Assembly (NCBI GenBank): GCA_027080775.1
Contig: JALWPV010000042.1
Location: forward strand, 1 to 62,065
Direction: 5' to 3'
From: Acidilobaceae archaeon
GTDB lineage: Archaea; Thermoproteota; Thermoprotei_A; Sulfolobales; Acidilobaceae
DNA: 62,065 nucleotides
In this document: positions 24,932 through 33,081 of the stretch, one piece after another
Numbering within the stretch: the stretch's first letter is position 1
How the letters are laid out: the number at the start of each line of letters is the position of its first letter
Notes under the pieces: model-generated
Told to the model about the DNA's origin: nothing
Database searches by the model: none
What the model saw: the letters and a program-made list of their open reading frames with translations, nothing else
Position numbers and translations under genes: made by a program

Positions 24932-25848
24932 TCACCCCTCTCTATGGCGTCGAGCATCCCCCATACCGTCTCGTAGAGGAAGAAGTCCCTCACCGGGCCC
25001 CCGGCCCTCATTATGAGTGAGGCCTCGGGGTCCCTGAGGGCGAGCCTCTTCGCCGCCTCCCCGGGGGTCCTGACTCCCTCGGAGTGTATCTCTGCTAGGA
25101 GGTTCATCCACCTGACGAATATCTCCCTCTGCCTCTCCAGCTCCTGGGGGCCGTTGGGCCATATGCCGAAGTGTGTTGGGGCCACGGCTCTGGGCTGGAG
25201 CTTCATCATCTTCTCGAGGCTCTCCAGGTAGAGGCGGGGCTTCAGCCTAGGCGGCGTCGTGGGGGCCCTCACCACGCCGACCGTGGTCTCCATTATTATC
25301 CCGGCCGAGTCGCCCGTGTAGAGGACCCCCGTGGAGTCCTCGTAGAAGCTCTGGTGGTGGCTGGCGTGGCCGGGGGTGTGGAGGATCCTCAGCACCCTAC
25401 CGCCGGGCAGCTCTACCTCCTGGCCGTCCTCGGTGGCGATGAGCCTCTCCCTCGGGGCTGGTACGGGCCTTCCGTAGGCCTCGGCGGCGTCCCCCATGAC
25501 CTGCTTGGAGGACTCCCAGAGCCTGCTGGGATCCGCAAGGTGCGGCAGGCCCCGGGGGTGGACGTACGCCACTGCCTCGGGGTACTTCTCGAGCAGCGCG
25601 CCGGTCGCCCCCGCGTGGTCGAGGTGGACGTGTGTGACCAGGACGGCGTGGAGCTTGAGGCCGAGGGCGTTGAGGGCCTCCACGAGCCTCCCCGCGCCGG
25701 TGGCGGGCCCCGGGTCTATGACCGCGGCGAGGCCCCCGGGTAGGGGTAGCACGTACGCCGCCACGACGCCCCTGAGGACCTGGGCCCACGGGTCCACAAT
25801 GTAGGCCATGGCCTCCCTGTCATAGGCGGGCGGCTTCAAGCACTCCAC
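24922..25848 (-). CDS. metallo-beta-lactamase-fold hydrolase
   Basis: 308-residue zinc hydrolase. The THVHLDHAG motif supplies H73, H75, D77 and H78, a further ligand lies in LHTPGHASHHQ, and GDSAG and APTHFG complete the set. The closest general type is the glyoxalase II-like/hydroxyacyl hydrolase branch; substrate unknown. GTG 25848 is used because AATTAA at 25878-25883 places the transcript start just before it; TTG 25839 and ATG 25809 are alternatives. Operon with the nitrilase-like gene. Confidence 0.83.
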   Translation of the reverse strand: MECLKPPAYDREAMAYIVDPWAQVLRGVVAAYVLPLPGGLAAVIDPGPATGAGRLVEALNALGLKLHAVLVTHVHLDHAGATGALLEKYPEAVAYVHPRGLPHLADPSRLWESSKQVMGDAAEAYGRPVPAPRERLIATEDGQEVELPGGRVLRILHTPGHASHHQSFYEDSTGVLYTGDSAGIIMETTVGVVRAPTTPPRLKPRLYLESLEKMMKLQPRAVAPTHFGIWPNGPQELERQREIFVRWMNLLAEIHSEGVRTPGEAAKRLALRDPEASLIMRAGGPVRDFFLYETVWGMLDAIERGEWP

Positions 25849-25877
25849 CCCGGGGGCCGGGGTGGCTGGGTAAGGGG

Positions 25878-25909
25878 AATTAACGGGGGAGGACTTGAAA
25901 GCATTATAT
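25878..25909. promoter_or_regulatory. divergent promoters for the MBL-fold gene and dphB
   Basis: AATTAA at 25878-25883 (read TTAATT on the minus strand) serves the MBL gene; TTATAT at 25904-25909 serves dphB on the plus strand. The two core elements are about 20 bases apart in the only AT-rich stretch of the gap, so the two transcription complexes may compete. Confidence 0.5.
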
Positions 25910-25960
25910 GCCCGGGGCCCCCGGGGCCGACGGTTAGCGCCTCGAGCGGGTGTGCGTGGC

Positions 25961-26827
25961 GTGACGCTGGTCCTCGCTGGGGCAGGCCTGCACCCCGGGA
26001 ATGTTACGAGCGAGGTCGCCGAGCTGGTCCGGGGTGCTAGTAGGGTCTACGTCGACACCTACACAATGCCCGGGTCGTCCTGGCTGCTCGAGTGGGCTAG
26101 GAGCGTGGGAGGGAGCAAGGTAGTCGAGGCGACCAGGGACGTCCTGGAGGCCGGGTCGTCGAGGATAGTGGAGGAGGCCCGGGGCTCCCTCGTAGTGGTC
26201 CTAGTGCCCGGCGACCCCCTCGTTGCCACTACCCACATCTCCCTGATAGTGGAGGCCGCCGAGAGGGGGGTCCCCTGGAGGGTGGCCCCCGGCATATCTG
26301 GGGTGGTGTCCTCGAAGACGATAACTGGCCTTCAGTACTACAGGTTCGGCCGCACCATAACCATACCCGGCCCCTGGAGGGGCGTCACCGCGGTGAGCAT
26401 AGTCTCCCAGCTCTACGGCAACCTCTGCGTCGGCCTCCACACCCTAGCGCTCCTAGACGTCTCCGAGGGGGGCAGGCAGCTCAAGCCCGACGAGGGGGCC
26501 AGGCAGCTGCTAGCCCTAGAGGACAGGCTCGCCGGCGACATGGCCTTCGACCCCGTGCTCAGGGGCCTCCTGGCGGTCGCCGTGGAGAGGGCTGGGAGCG
26601 AGAGGCCCAGGGTCGTCTGGGGGCCCCTCCACTCGATAGCCGAGGGCCTGGGAGCGCCCTGGGGCGAGCCCTCCAGCATAGTAGTGCCGGGCCTCATACA
26701 CCCCACGGAGGCCGACGTCGTCTCGAGGCTCTACAGCCTCGACAGGGAGGTGCTCGAGGCCCACAACAGGGCGGTGAGGGCCTCCAGGCTCAGGACCTGC
26801 AGGATATACGAGGCCCTCAGCCTCTAG
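25961..26827 (+). CDS. dphB: diphthine synthase
   Basis: SAM-dependent methyltransferase of the tetrapyrrole-methylase fold that trimethylates the modified histidine of elongation factor 2. Family signatures: TLVLAGAGLHPGN at the start, VLVPGDPLVATTH near residue 85, AAERGVPWRVAPGISGV, and TIPGPWRGVTAVSIV. The frame extends to 25895, but the TATA box at 25904 rules that out; GTG 25961 aligns with the usual family start and GTG 25952 is the alternative. Pairs functionally with dph6. Confidence 0.92.
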   Translation: MTLVLAGAGLHPGNVTSEVAELVRGASRVYVDTYTMPGSSWLLEWARSVGGSKVVEATRDVLEAGSSRIVEEARGSLVVVLVPGDPLVATTHISLIVEAAERGVPWRVAPGISGVVSSKTITGLQYYRFGRTITIPGPWRGVTAVSIVSQLYGNLCVGLHTLALLDVSEGGRQLKPDEGARQLLALEDRLAGDMAFDPVLRGLLAVAVERAGSERPRVVWGPLHSIAEGLGAPWGEPSSIVVPGLIHPTEADVVSRLYSLDREVLEAHNRAVRASRLRTCRIYEALSL

Positions 26828-27498
26828 CCGCCGAGCCTCCTAGCGATGGCCCACGCGGCGGCCTCCACGTAGGCCAGGGGCCCGGGGAGGCCCGGCGTGG
26901 GCCTCACGCGCCCCCTCCTAATGGCCTCCACGAGCCCCCCGGGATCCTCGGAGTCAGGGGCAACGATGCTGGGGCTCACGCAGACCTCCCTTGGTACGTG
27001 GGCATCGCTCCCACTCGTGCCGGGGAGGCCGAGCCTGGAGGCGGCGCGCACCGCTGGGATGTTGAACTGGGGCAGCCCCCTGCTGTTCCACACCTCCACG
27101 GCGTCCCAGAGGCCTGCCCTGGCGCCCTCCTCTAGGTGGCGGCCCCCCAGGCTGTGGCGGCCCGGGTGGTAGGGGTGTGCCGCCACGAGTATGCATCCCT
27201 CGGCGTCCGCCCAGTCCCTCAGGGCCTCGGGGTCCCTCGGGGGCTCGACCCCGGCTGGCGAGGCGCAGAGGGCTAGGACGTCGCCCCAGGATGTCCTGAC
27301 CTCGACGCCTGGCACCACCACTATGGGGACGCCGAGGCGCCTGGCGGCCTTGTAGGCCCTCAGGCCCCCCTCGACGGTGTCGTGGTCCGTCACGGCGACT
27401 GCGTCGCATCCCCTGCGGGCGGCGAGGCGTATGAGCTGGAGGGGCGTCAACATGCCGTCGCTTACCCTCGTGTGGGTGTGGGTCTCTAGGCGGATCAA
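26824..27498 (-). CDS. PHP-domain metal-dependent phosphoesterase
   Basis: 224-residue PHP protein. ETHTHTRVSDG gives H7 and H9, then AVTDHDTVEG, VPGVEVRTSWGDVLAL, AAHPYHPGR and the final GSDAHVPREV, all five metal-binding blocks. The likely activity is on phosphate monoesters or nucleotides. The TTG start at 27498 overlaps the upstream AOR-gene stop (TTGA), so translation is probably coupled; the longer open frame further upstream is shadow sequence of that gene. Confidence 0.85.
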   Translation of the reverse strand: MIRLETHTHTRVSDGMLTPLQLIRLAARRGCDAVAVTDHDTVEGGLRAYKAARRLGVPIVVVPGVEVRTSWGDVLALCASPAGVEPPRDPEALRDWADAEGCILVAAHPYHPGRHSLGGRHLEEGARAGLWDAVEVWNSRGLPQFNIPAVRAASRLGLPGTSGSDAHVPREVCVSPSIVAPDSEDPGGLVEAIRRGRVRPTPGLPGPLAYVEAAAWAIARRLGG

Positions 27499-29399
27499 AC
27501 CTCGAGCCCCGCCGCCCTCAGCCTCTCCTCCACGGCCCTGAGGGCCCTCTCGGCGTCTCCCCGGGCCCAGGGGATCCCGAGCCTCTCCATGGTCTCGGGG
27601 GTTGGGACGCCTAGGGTCGGGTGCCAGCCCCTCACCCTGTAGTACTCGCGTATGGCCTCCCTCTTGTCCTCCTCGCTGAGGAAGGCTGCGACTCCCTTGA
27701 GGGGCCCCGTGGGCTGGCCCTTCATCCACTTGGGGGGCACGTCGTCGTGTATCGGCGGCACGAGCCAGTCGAGGGCCGCGTGGATCCTCGCTAGGGCCTC
27801 GGCCCTCTGGGGTGCCCGGTAGAGGTCGTCCAGGCTCCTCTCGAGGCCCGTCACGAGCTTGTAGAGGCCTGGTATCTCCCTGCTGGGGTAGGAGACGAAC
27901 CTGCAGAGGCTTAGGCTGTCGCGGAGGGCGTCGTCGTCCCTGTTCCTCGCGAGGCCGGGCACCACCTCCTTAGCGGGCCCGGCGCTCGGGGGCTCGGTCG
28001 TGGGGGGCCAGCCCCTGAGGTGGCTCGCCCCGACGTCGGCTGTGGCGTAGCTCACGGCGAAGCCCCTCCTACCACGGGGGTCCCAGGCTGGGGCCTCGAG
28101 GCCCTTGACGTGAACAGCCAGCTCGGCCCCCCGGCCCAGGATCTCGGAGGCCCTCTTCACGCCCTCCGCTAGCACGGCGCCTATGCCCCTCCTCTCGGCT
28201 ATGAGGCGTATGAGCCTCTCCACGGCCTCGGCGTCCCCGAATCCCTTGACCTTGAAGCCTACCTCCTCCTCCCCTATGAGGCCCCTCTCGGCTAGCTCGA
28301 GTAGCCAGGCTATAGTGTTGCCTGTGCTTATGCTGTCGAGTCCCAGGTCGTCGACTAGCCTGTTGAAGTAGAGCACTGCCTCTCTATCGAAGACGCCCGT
28401 GGCGGCCCCGAGCATCGCCAGGTTCTCGTACTCGGGCTTGACCCTGAAGCGCCTCCCCTTGTACTCGGCCTCGGCGTAGCGGGCGCACTTTATCGGGCAG
28501 CTCGCCCCGTGGATGTACCACGGAGGGTCGACCTCGACCTCCTTGATGGCGTCGCCGGAGATCTTGGCGGCGAGGTCCACCGGTATGCCGGGGGTCTCGA
28601 AGTTGTAGGAGGGGCTCATGCCTATCGAGGCGCTGTAGACCAGGGCGTTGGTCGTCCCGTAGGTCCTCAGGTCGCCGTAGCGGGGGCTTGTGGCGAAGTA
28701 GTTGTACCACTTCTCGCCCTCAGCCCTCAGGCCCTCGGGGTCGGCGGGCTCGGGGGGCCTCCCATCGCCTAGGACGGCTATTGCCTTCAGCTTCTTGGAG
28801 CCCATAACGGCCCCAAGGCCGCCCCTGCCGGCGGCCCTCTCCTCGTCGAAGATTATGTTGGCTATCCTCACTAGCCTCTCCCCCGCGGGTCCTATGGCGG
28901 CGACGCTCGCCCTCTCGCTGGTCTCGCGGCGTATGGCCCGCGTAGCCTCCCTCGTCGTGGAGCCCCATATCCTCGAGGCGTCCCTCACCTCGACCGTGCG
29001 TGAGTCTATGTAGATGTAGACGGGGTCCCGGGAGGCGCCCTCAACCACGAGGGCATCGTAGCCTGCCTTCCTCAGGCTGGGGCCGAAGTAGTCCCCCGCG
29101 TGGCTGTCGTTGAGGAGCCTAGTCAGGGGGCTCTTAGCGAGCACCGTCACCTTACTCGCGCCGGGGACCAGGGCGCTGAAGGGGCCCGTAACGAAGTAGA
29201 GCCTATTGGAGGGGCTAAGGGGGTCCGTGCCCGGGGGTATCTCCCTGTAGGCCATGAGGTACGCGAGCGCCTTCCCGCCTATGAAGAGCTCGAGGTCCTC
29301 CTCACCGGGCTCCTCGACCCTCCACCTCCCAGTGGAGAGGTTGACACGCAGGATCCTCCAGTGATAGCCGCGGAGCCGCAACCCCCGACCCCCAGCCAT
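27495..29399 (-). CDS. aldehyde:ferredoxin oxidoreductase-family protein
   Basis: AOR-family tungsten/molybdenum bis-pterin enzyme, 634 aa from ATG 29399. Visible signatures: GRILRVNLSTG-like start (WRILRVNLSTGRW), the pterin-binding GRGGLGAVMGSKKLKAI near residue 195, and [4Fe-4S] cysteines in CPIKCARY near residue 305 plus a late cysteine in LSLCRF. It would oxidise aldehydes with ferredoxin as acceptor; the substrate is unknown. A GTG at 29411 is another possible start. TATA-like elements on this strand lie near 29415-29421 and 29465-29470; the nearer one would begin transcription inside the ORF, so the farther one is more consistent. Co-transcribed with the PHP gene. Confidence 0.88.
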   Translation of the reverse strand: MAGGRGLRLRGYHWRILRVNLSTGRWRVEEPGEEDLELFIGGKALAYLMAYREIPPGTDPLSPSNRLYFVTGPFSALVPGASKVTVLAKSPLTRLLNDSHAGDYFGPSLRKAGYDALVVEGASRDPVYIYIDSRTVEVRDASRIWGSTTREATRAIRRETSERASVAAIGPAGERLVRIANIIFDEERAAGRGGLGAVMGSKKLKAIAVLGDGRPPEPADPEGLRAEGEKWYNYFATSPRYGDLRTYGTTNALVYSASIGMSPSYNFETPGIPVDLAAKISGDAIKEVEVDPPWYIHGASCPIKCARYAEAEYKGRRFRVKPEYENLAMLGAATGVFDREAVLYFNRLVDDLGLDSISTGNTIAWLLELAERGLIGEEEVGFKVKGFGDAEAVERLIRLIAERRGIGAVLAEGVKRASEILGRGAELAVHVKGLEAPAWDPRGRRGFAVSYATADVGASHLRGWPPTTEPPSAGPAKEVVPGLARNRDDDALRDSLSLCRFVSYPSREIPGLYKLVTGLERSLDDLYRAPQRAEALARIHAALDWLVPPIHDDVPPKWMKGQPTGPLKGVAAFLSEEDKREAIREYYRVRGWHPTLGVPTPETMERLGIPWARGDAERALRAVEERLRAAGLEV

Positions 29400-29535
29400 C
29401 TGGGGGTGCACGCGTTAAAAGCCGCCCCTACGGTGAAGCCTTGGAGGGCGGCCAGCTGGCTACACGTTAAATGGGACGCCCGCCACTAGCCCCTTTGGGG
29501 CGTGTGCTGAAAGTAGGCTCCCGGGGGGTGCTAGG

Positions 29536-30282
29536 GTGTCCTCACCCGACACGGTGAACGTGGATAGGAGGTGGATCCTCCCGTACCGCGTCATAAGAGA
29601 GAAGCTCGAGAGGAGCGGTAGGGTCAGGGTGCTCCTGAGCGGCGAGGGGGAGGCGACGGACCTTATCTTCTGGGCCCAGACGAGGGGCTACAGGGTGGCG
29701 AGGCACCTCAGGACCGCCGCCGGCATAGAGGTGGTCATCGAGGCCCCTCCAAAGCCGAAGCCCAAGCCAGCCCAGCCCCCGGAGGCGCAGGCCCAGGCAG
29801 CGCCGGAGGCCGCCCCTGCAAGGCTCGCCGCCCAGCCCGCGGCCCCCGCGACCCCCACAGCAGCGGCGAGGCCAGCTCCAGCGCAGGCCGCCGCCCCGGC
29901 CGCGCGTACCGGGACGCTTGACGTGGTGAGCGAGAGGATGGCCGACCCTCTCTTCAGGGTGGACCTACTGCTGGCTAGCACCTCCACGAAGGCCGGCGAG
30001 ACCAAGACCCCCACGACCCTAGAGGCCCTGGCGAGGCTGGCGAGCGAGGCCTCCTCGAGCGGCTGCGCCTACATGGAGGCCACCCACTCCAGCGGAGTGA
30101 GGCTCGAGCTACTAGCCTGCAGGGGATCCCTGGAGGGCGTCATACTCTACGGGGCCAACGAGGAGAGGGTCGTGGGCTCCAAGGCCCTCGAGGAGGCCTC
30201 CAAGGCCCTCTCCGGCGATGGGAGGCTCGAGTATAGAGTTATGAGTGTTGACAAGTCGTTCGTGGACAAGCTGAAGGCCTGA
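29536..30282 (+). CDS. TusA-like N-terminal domain fused by an Ala/Pro linker to an unknown domain
   Basis: Residues about 10-70 resemble the TusA/SirA sulfur-relay fold (ILPYRVIREKLERSGRVRVL, then DLIFWAQTRGYRV), but the CPxP cysteine motif of true TusA is absent (LPYR instead), so sulfur transfer is doubtful. A linker of about 55 residues made almost only of Ala, Pro and Gln follows. The C-terminal 115 residues form an alpha/beta domain I do not recognise, with two cysteines (SGCAYMEATHSSG, LLACRG). GTG start after GGGGGGTG; TTAAATG near 29467 may be its TATA box. Confidence 0.6.
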   Translation: MSSPDTVNVDRRWILPYRVIREKLERSGRVRVLLSGEGEATDLIFWAQTRGYRVARHLRTAAGIEVVIEAPPKPKPKPAQPPEAQAQAAPEAAPARLAAQPAAPATPTAAARPAPAQAAAPAARTGTLDVVSERMADPLFRVDLLLASTSTKAGETKTPTTLEALARLASEASSSGCAYMEATHSSGVRLELLACRGSLEGVILYGANEERVVGSKALEEASKALSGDGRLEYRVMSVDKSFVDKLKA

Positions 30283-30396
30283 GGGGCTCAGGGGGCTCCT
30301 AGTCTTCACCCAGCCGCTCCTCAGCGGCGGCCGTTCTGTGTCCACCACACACATCACAGCCCTGAGGCTAGGCCCCGCCGCCGGGTGTATTAGGCG

Positions 30397-30581
30397 TTAG
30401 CCGCTCGCCTGGCGGGCCTGCCCCTGGGGCTGCTCCTCCTCGCCGCTCGTCGCCTTCCTGAACTCGTGTATAGCCTGGCCTATACCTCGGGCTAGGACTG
30501 GAGCTTCGTGGACGCTAGTATGAGTATCACAACTATGAGGCCCAAGATTATTAGCTCGTCTCCCTGGAAGAACGCTCCTAC
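30397..30581 (-). pseudogene. tatA: tatA-like gene, frameshifted and lacking a standard start
   Basis: Two reading frames together spell a TatA-type protein: FFQGDELIILGLIVVILIL (membrane helix) plus ASTKL in one frame, then PVLARGIGQAIHEFRKATSG and an EEEQPQGQ tail in the next. The break lies at the CC of CTCCAG (30500-30501); one extra C would restore STKLPVLARG, the usual TatA hinge. The first in-frame codon at the expected start is GTA, one base from GTG, and no ATG, GTG or TTG precedes the helix. So either the gene is decayed or the assembled sequence has two errors. TatA forms the pore of twin-arginine export. It fills most of the 347-base gap between 30283 and 30629. Confidence 0.65.
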
Positions 30582-30614
30582 GGGGGTCTCCGTGGCTCCG
30601 CGTGTAGCCAGTGG

Positions 30615-30622
30615 TATATAAG
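30615..30622 (-). promoter_or_regulatory. TATA box upstream of the tatA-like gene
   Basis: CTTATATA on the minus strand, predicting a transcript start near 30592, about 10 bases before the GTA codon that occupies the expected TatA start. An intact promoter argues that the gene is or recently was expressed. Confidence 0.5.
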
Positions 30623-30629
30623 CGGCCCC

Positions 30630-31490
30630 CTAGACCCCGCCGCGGGCTATGAACCAGTATATCCTCGAGTAGTCCCTCCCCGCGAGGCCACTGTGGGCGG
30701 CGAGCTTGAATGCCTCCGCGGCGGCGGAGGTCACGGGGGCTGCGAGGCCCCTGCTCCAGGCAGCCCTCCGGGCGTAGTCGAGGTCCTTGGCGGCCAGCTC
30801 TATCCTGAAGCTCGTCGGCCACTCGGGGCTCGCTAGCCTCTTGAGGTACTTGGAGGCTAGGGCCTCGAAGACCGTGCCCCTGTAGACCTCCTCGAGCGCC
30901 TCGAGGGGGGCGCCGTGGGCCTGGGCCATGGCCATGGCCTCGCTTAGGACTGCGAGGCTCGATATGAGGAGCTGGTTGAAGGCGAGCTTGAGGGCCTGCG
31001 CCACCCTGGGATCCTCGCCTGCGTCGACCACCCTCTCGGCCAGCGCCTCTATGTAGGGGCGGGCGAGCCTCTTGCAGTGCCCCCTCCCAGCCTCTATGAC
31101 GACTAGCCTCCCCTCCCTGACGGCGTTGGGGCCGCCGAGGACGGGGGCCTCCACGTAGCAGGCCCCGCGGCCCTCCAGGTACTCGGCCACCCTCGAGGCG
31201 GCCTCGGGCGTCACGGTGGAGGAGTCTATGAAGACTAGGCCGTCGGCCCTCCCTATCCTAGCGGCGACGCTCATGAGGGCCTCGTCGTCGGCCAGGAAGG
31301 CTATAGCCGCCTCCGCGTTTGAGACGGCCTCCTCGACGCTACCCGCGACCCTGGCTCCAGCCCTCCCAGCGGCCTCCTCGGCCTTGCTCCTAGTCCTATT
31401 CCACACTACGACCTCAAAGCCCTGGGAGGCGAGCCTCTCGACGGCGGCGGAGCCCATGAGGCCCGCCCCGAGGACTGCGACCCTAGCCAC
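30630..31490 (-). CDS. beta-hydroxyacid dehydrogenase (3-hydroxyisobutyrate dehydrogenase family)
   Basis: 286-residue NAD(P)-dependent enzyme. The N-terminal Rossmann motif VAVLGAGLMGSAAVERL is followed by WNRTRSKAEE, in which the Arg-Thr-Arg after beta-2 favours NADP. FIDSSTVTPEAA, VEAPVLGGPNAVREGRL and catalytic-lysine region ALKLAFNQLLIS match the family, which includes glyoxylate/succinic semialdehyde reductases. The substrate is not determined. ATG start; the tatA-like gene follows on the same strand with its own TATA box. Confidence 0.87.
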   Translation of the reverse strand: MARVAVLGAGLMGSAAVERLASQGFEVVVWNRTRSKAEEAAGRAGARVAGSVEEAVSNAEAAIAFLADDEALMSVAARIGRADGLVFIDSSTVTPEAASRVAEYLEGRGACYVEAPVLGGPNAVREGRLVVIEAGRGHCKRLARPYIEALAERVVDAGEDPRVAQALKLAFNQLLISSLAVLSEAMAMAQAHGAPLEALEEVYRGTVFEALASKYLKRLASPEWPTSFRIELAAKDLDYARRAAWSRGLAAPVTSAAAEAFKLAAHSGLAGRDYSRIYWFIARGGV

Positions 31491-31571
31491 ACCTCACACC
31501 CGCCGGGGAGGGGTGGCTCGAGTCTAATAGGCCGCCCCCGCCACTGGGCGGGGGTGGGGAAAGGCAGGGTC

Positions 31572-32678
31572 ATGGTGAGGGTGTGCCCGGTCTGCGGTAG
31601 GACCAGCGATGAGGTCCCCTTCATAGGGGGGCTCTGCAGGGACTGCTACGTCGAGAGGGTTGGAGTAGCGGTTGTCCCGAGGAGGATACGCTTCGTCTAC
31701 TGCCAGTACTGCGGCTCCTACAAGTACCAGGGGGGCTGGAATAGGGGGCTCGGCACGGTGGAGGAGACCCTCCTAGAGTACGCCCACATAGTGCTCAGCA
31801 AGCGCCTCAAGCCCACGAGGGACATAGCGGAGGCTTGGATAGAGGGCATACGCCTCGACAGGCCCTTCACGGGCCCGGGGCTCTACAGGCTCCTCGTTAG
31901 CATCGCGGGCAGGAGCAGGGATGGGGTAGAGGCGAGGCAGGAGGTCGTGGTCGAGGTGAGGGCCGACGCCAGCGTGTGCCCGGCCTGCACGGCGAGGCTC
32001 ACGAAGAGGGGCTACGAGGCGATAGTCCAGATCAGGGGCTCAACGGGGAGGCTAGGCGAGAAGTACAGGAGGGAGGTGAGGGGGTTCCTGGAGGGCCTCG
32101 ACCCCCACCTGAGGGAGGCGATAGTCAAGACCGAGGAGGGGAGGGACGGCATCGACCTCTACGTCCTCGACCACACGAGCGCGAGGGTGATAGCCAGCAA
32201 GGTGAGGGCGGCATTCATGGGGAGGACCATTGATACCTACAAACTCGTTGGGAGGAGGCCGGACGGCAAGAGGAGGGGCAGGCTGACAGTCTCCGTCAGG
32301 ATCCCGGAGATAGAGCCGGGCCAGGTCCTCCTAGTGGGCGGCAGGGAGACACTATTCCTAGGCCGCACCAGGAGGGGGGGCCTATTCGTCGACATGAGGA
32401 GCGGCGAGCAGTTCGAGCTGGACGCTGAGGCCCTCTGGGAGAGGGGCTTCACCCCCCACCCCGGCGGGGCCCCCGAGAGGAGGCTCATGCTCCTCAGCAG
32501 GTCTGGGGGCACCTACGTCTTCCTCGACGCCGAGACGGGCTACCAGAGGGTCCTAGAGTACCCCGGGGAGTACGTGCACGTCTACACCGACACCCTCGAG
32601 GAGGGGAGGCTCTACAGGGCCTTCCAGGCTGGGAGGAGGCTCTACATACTGGGAGAGGCCGTGGAGGAGGGCGAGTAG
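31572..32678 (+). CDS. NMD3-family ribosome biogenesis protein
   Basis: Archaeal NMD3 homologue, 368 aa from ATG 31572 (GTG 31554 is possible, but the ATG follows GGCAGGGT and puts VCPVCGR at the usual distance). Zinc cysteine pairs occur at CPVCGR, CRDCYVE, CQYCGS and CPACTAR. In eukaryotes NMD3 is the 60S export adaptor; archaeal forms are presumed to act in large-subunit assembly. It heads a ribosome/translation cluster with aIF1A, RIO1 and a Dim2-like protein. Confidence 0.88.
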   Translation: MVRVCPVCGRTSDEVPFIGGLCRDCYVERVGVAVVPRRIRFVYCQYCGSYKYQGGWNRGLGTVEETLLEYAHIVLSKRLKPTRDIAEAWIEGIRLDRPFTGPGLYRLLVSIAGRSRDGVEARQEVVVEVRADASVCPACTARLTKRGYEAIVQIRGSTGRLGEKYRREVRGFLEGLDPHLREAIVKTEEGRDGIDLYVLDHTSARVIASKVRAAFMGRTIDTYKLVGRRPDGKRRGRLTVSVRIPEIEPGQVLLVGGRETLFLGRTRRGGLFVDMRSGEQFELDAEALWERGFTPHPGGAPERRLMLLSRSGGTYVFLDAETGYQRVLEYPGEYVHVYTDTLEEGRLYRAFQAGRRLYILGEAVEEGE

Positions 32679-32739
32679 CTCCTCCCGCCGCCCCCTTATT
32701 ACCTTCCACCCCCCAAGCCCCGGGGGGTGCGAGTAGGGA

Positions 32740-33081
32740 TTGGCTAGGAAGAGGAGGGGCCGCGAGCAGTCGAGGAAGGGCGAGATGCCCCTGCCCAGCG
32801 ATGAGGAGGGCACGATGCTCTGCGTCATCCAGAGGCTCCTAGGAGCCGGGTTCCTGGAGGTAGTCTGCACCGACGGCAACACCTACAAGGCCTGGATACC
32901 GGGGAAGATGAGGAGGAGGGTCTGGATGAGGGAGGGGGACGTGATACTCTTCCTCCCATGGGGCACTAGGGACATGAAGGGGGAGGTCGTCTACCGCTAC
33001 GCCCGCGACGAGGTGAGGAAGCTCATAGAGTCCGGCCTCCTGCCCGAGGAGTTCCTGGAGGAGGTCGGAGAGGAGCTTTGA
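32740..33081 (+). CDS. eif1A: translation initiation factor aIF-1A
   Basis: 113-residue S1/OB-fold factor: basic N-terminal tail (ARKRRGREQSRKGEMPLP), then GAGFLEVVCTDGNTYKAWI, the family stretch IPGKMRRRVWMREGDVIL and a C-terminal acidic helix. It binds the small-subunit A site during initiation. TTG start. Its stop overlaps the rio1 start by 4 bases. Confidence 0.95.
   Translation: MARKRRGREQSRKGEMPLPSDEEGTMLCVIQRLLGAGFLEVVCTDGNTYKAWIPGKMRRRVWMREGDVILFLPWGTRDMKGEVVYRYARDEVRKLIESGLLPEEFLEEVGEEL

Noticed and set aside
30630-30822. Frame continuing the tatA tail upstream as one longer protein
   Set aside because: The upstream part is antisense-like shadow sequence of the dehydrogenase gene; only the last 33 residues are TatA-like, and the membrane helix is in another frame.
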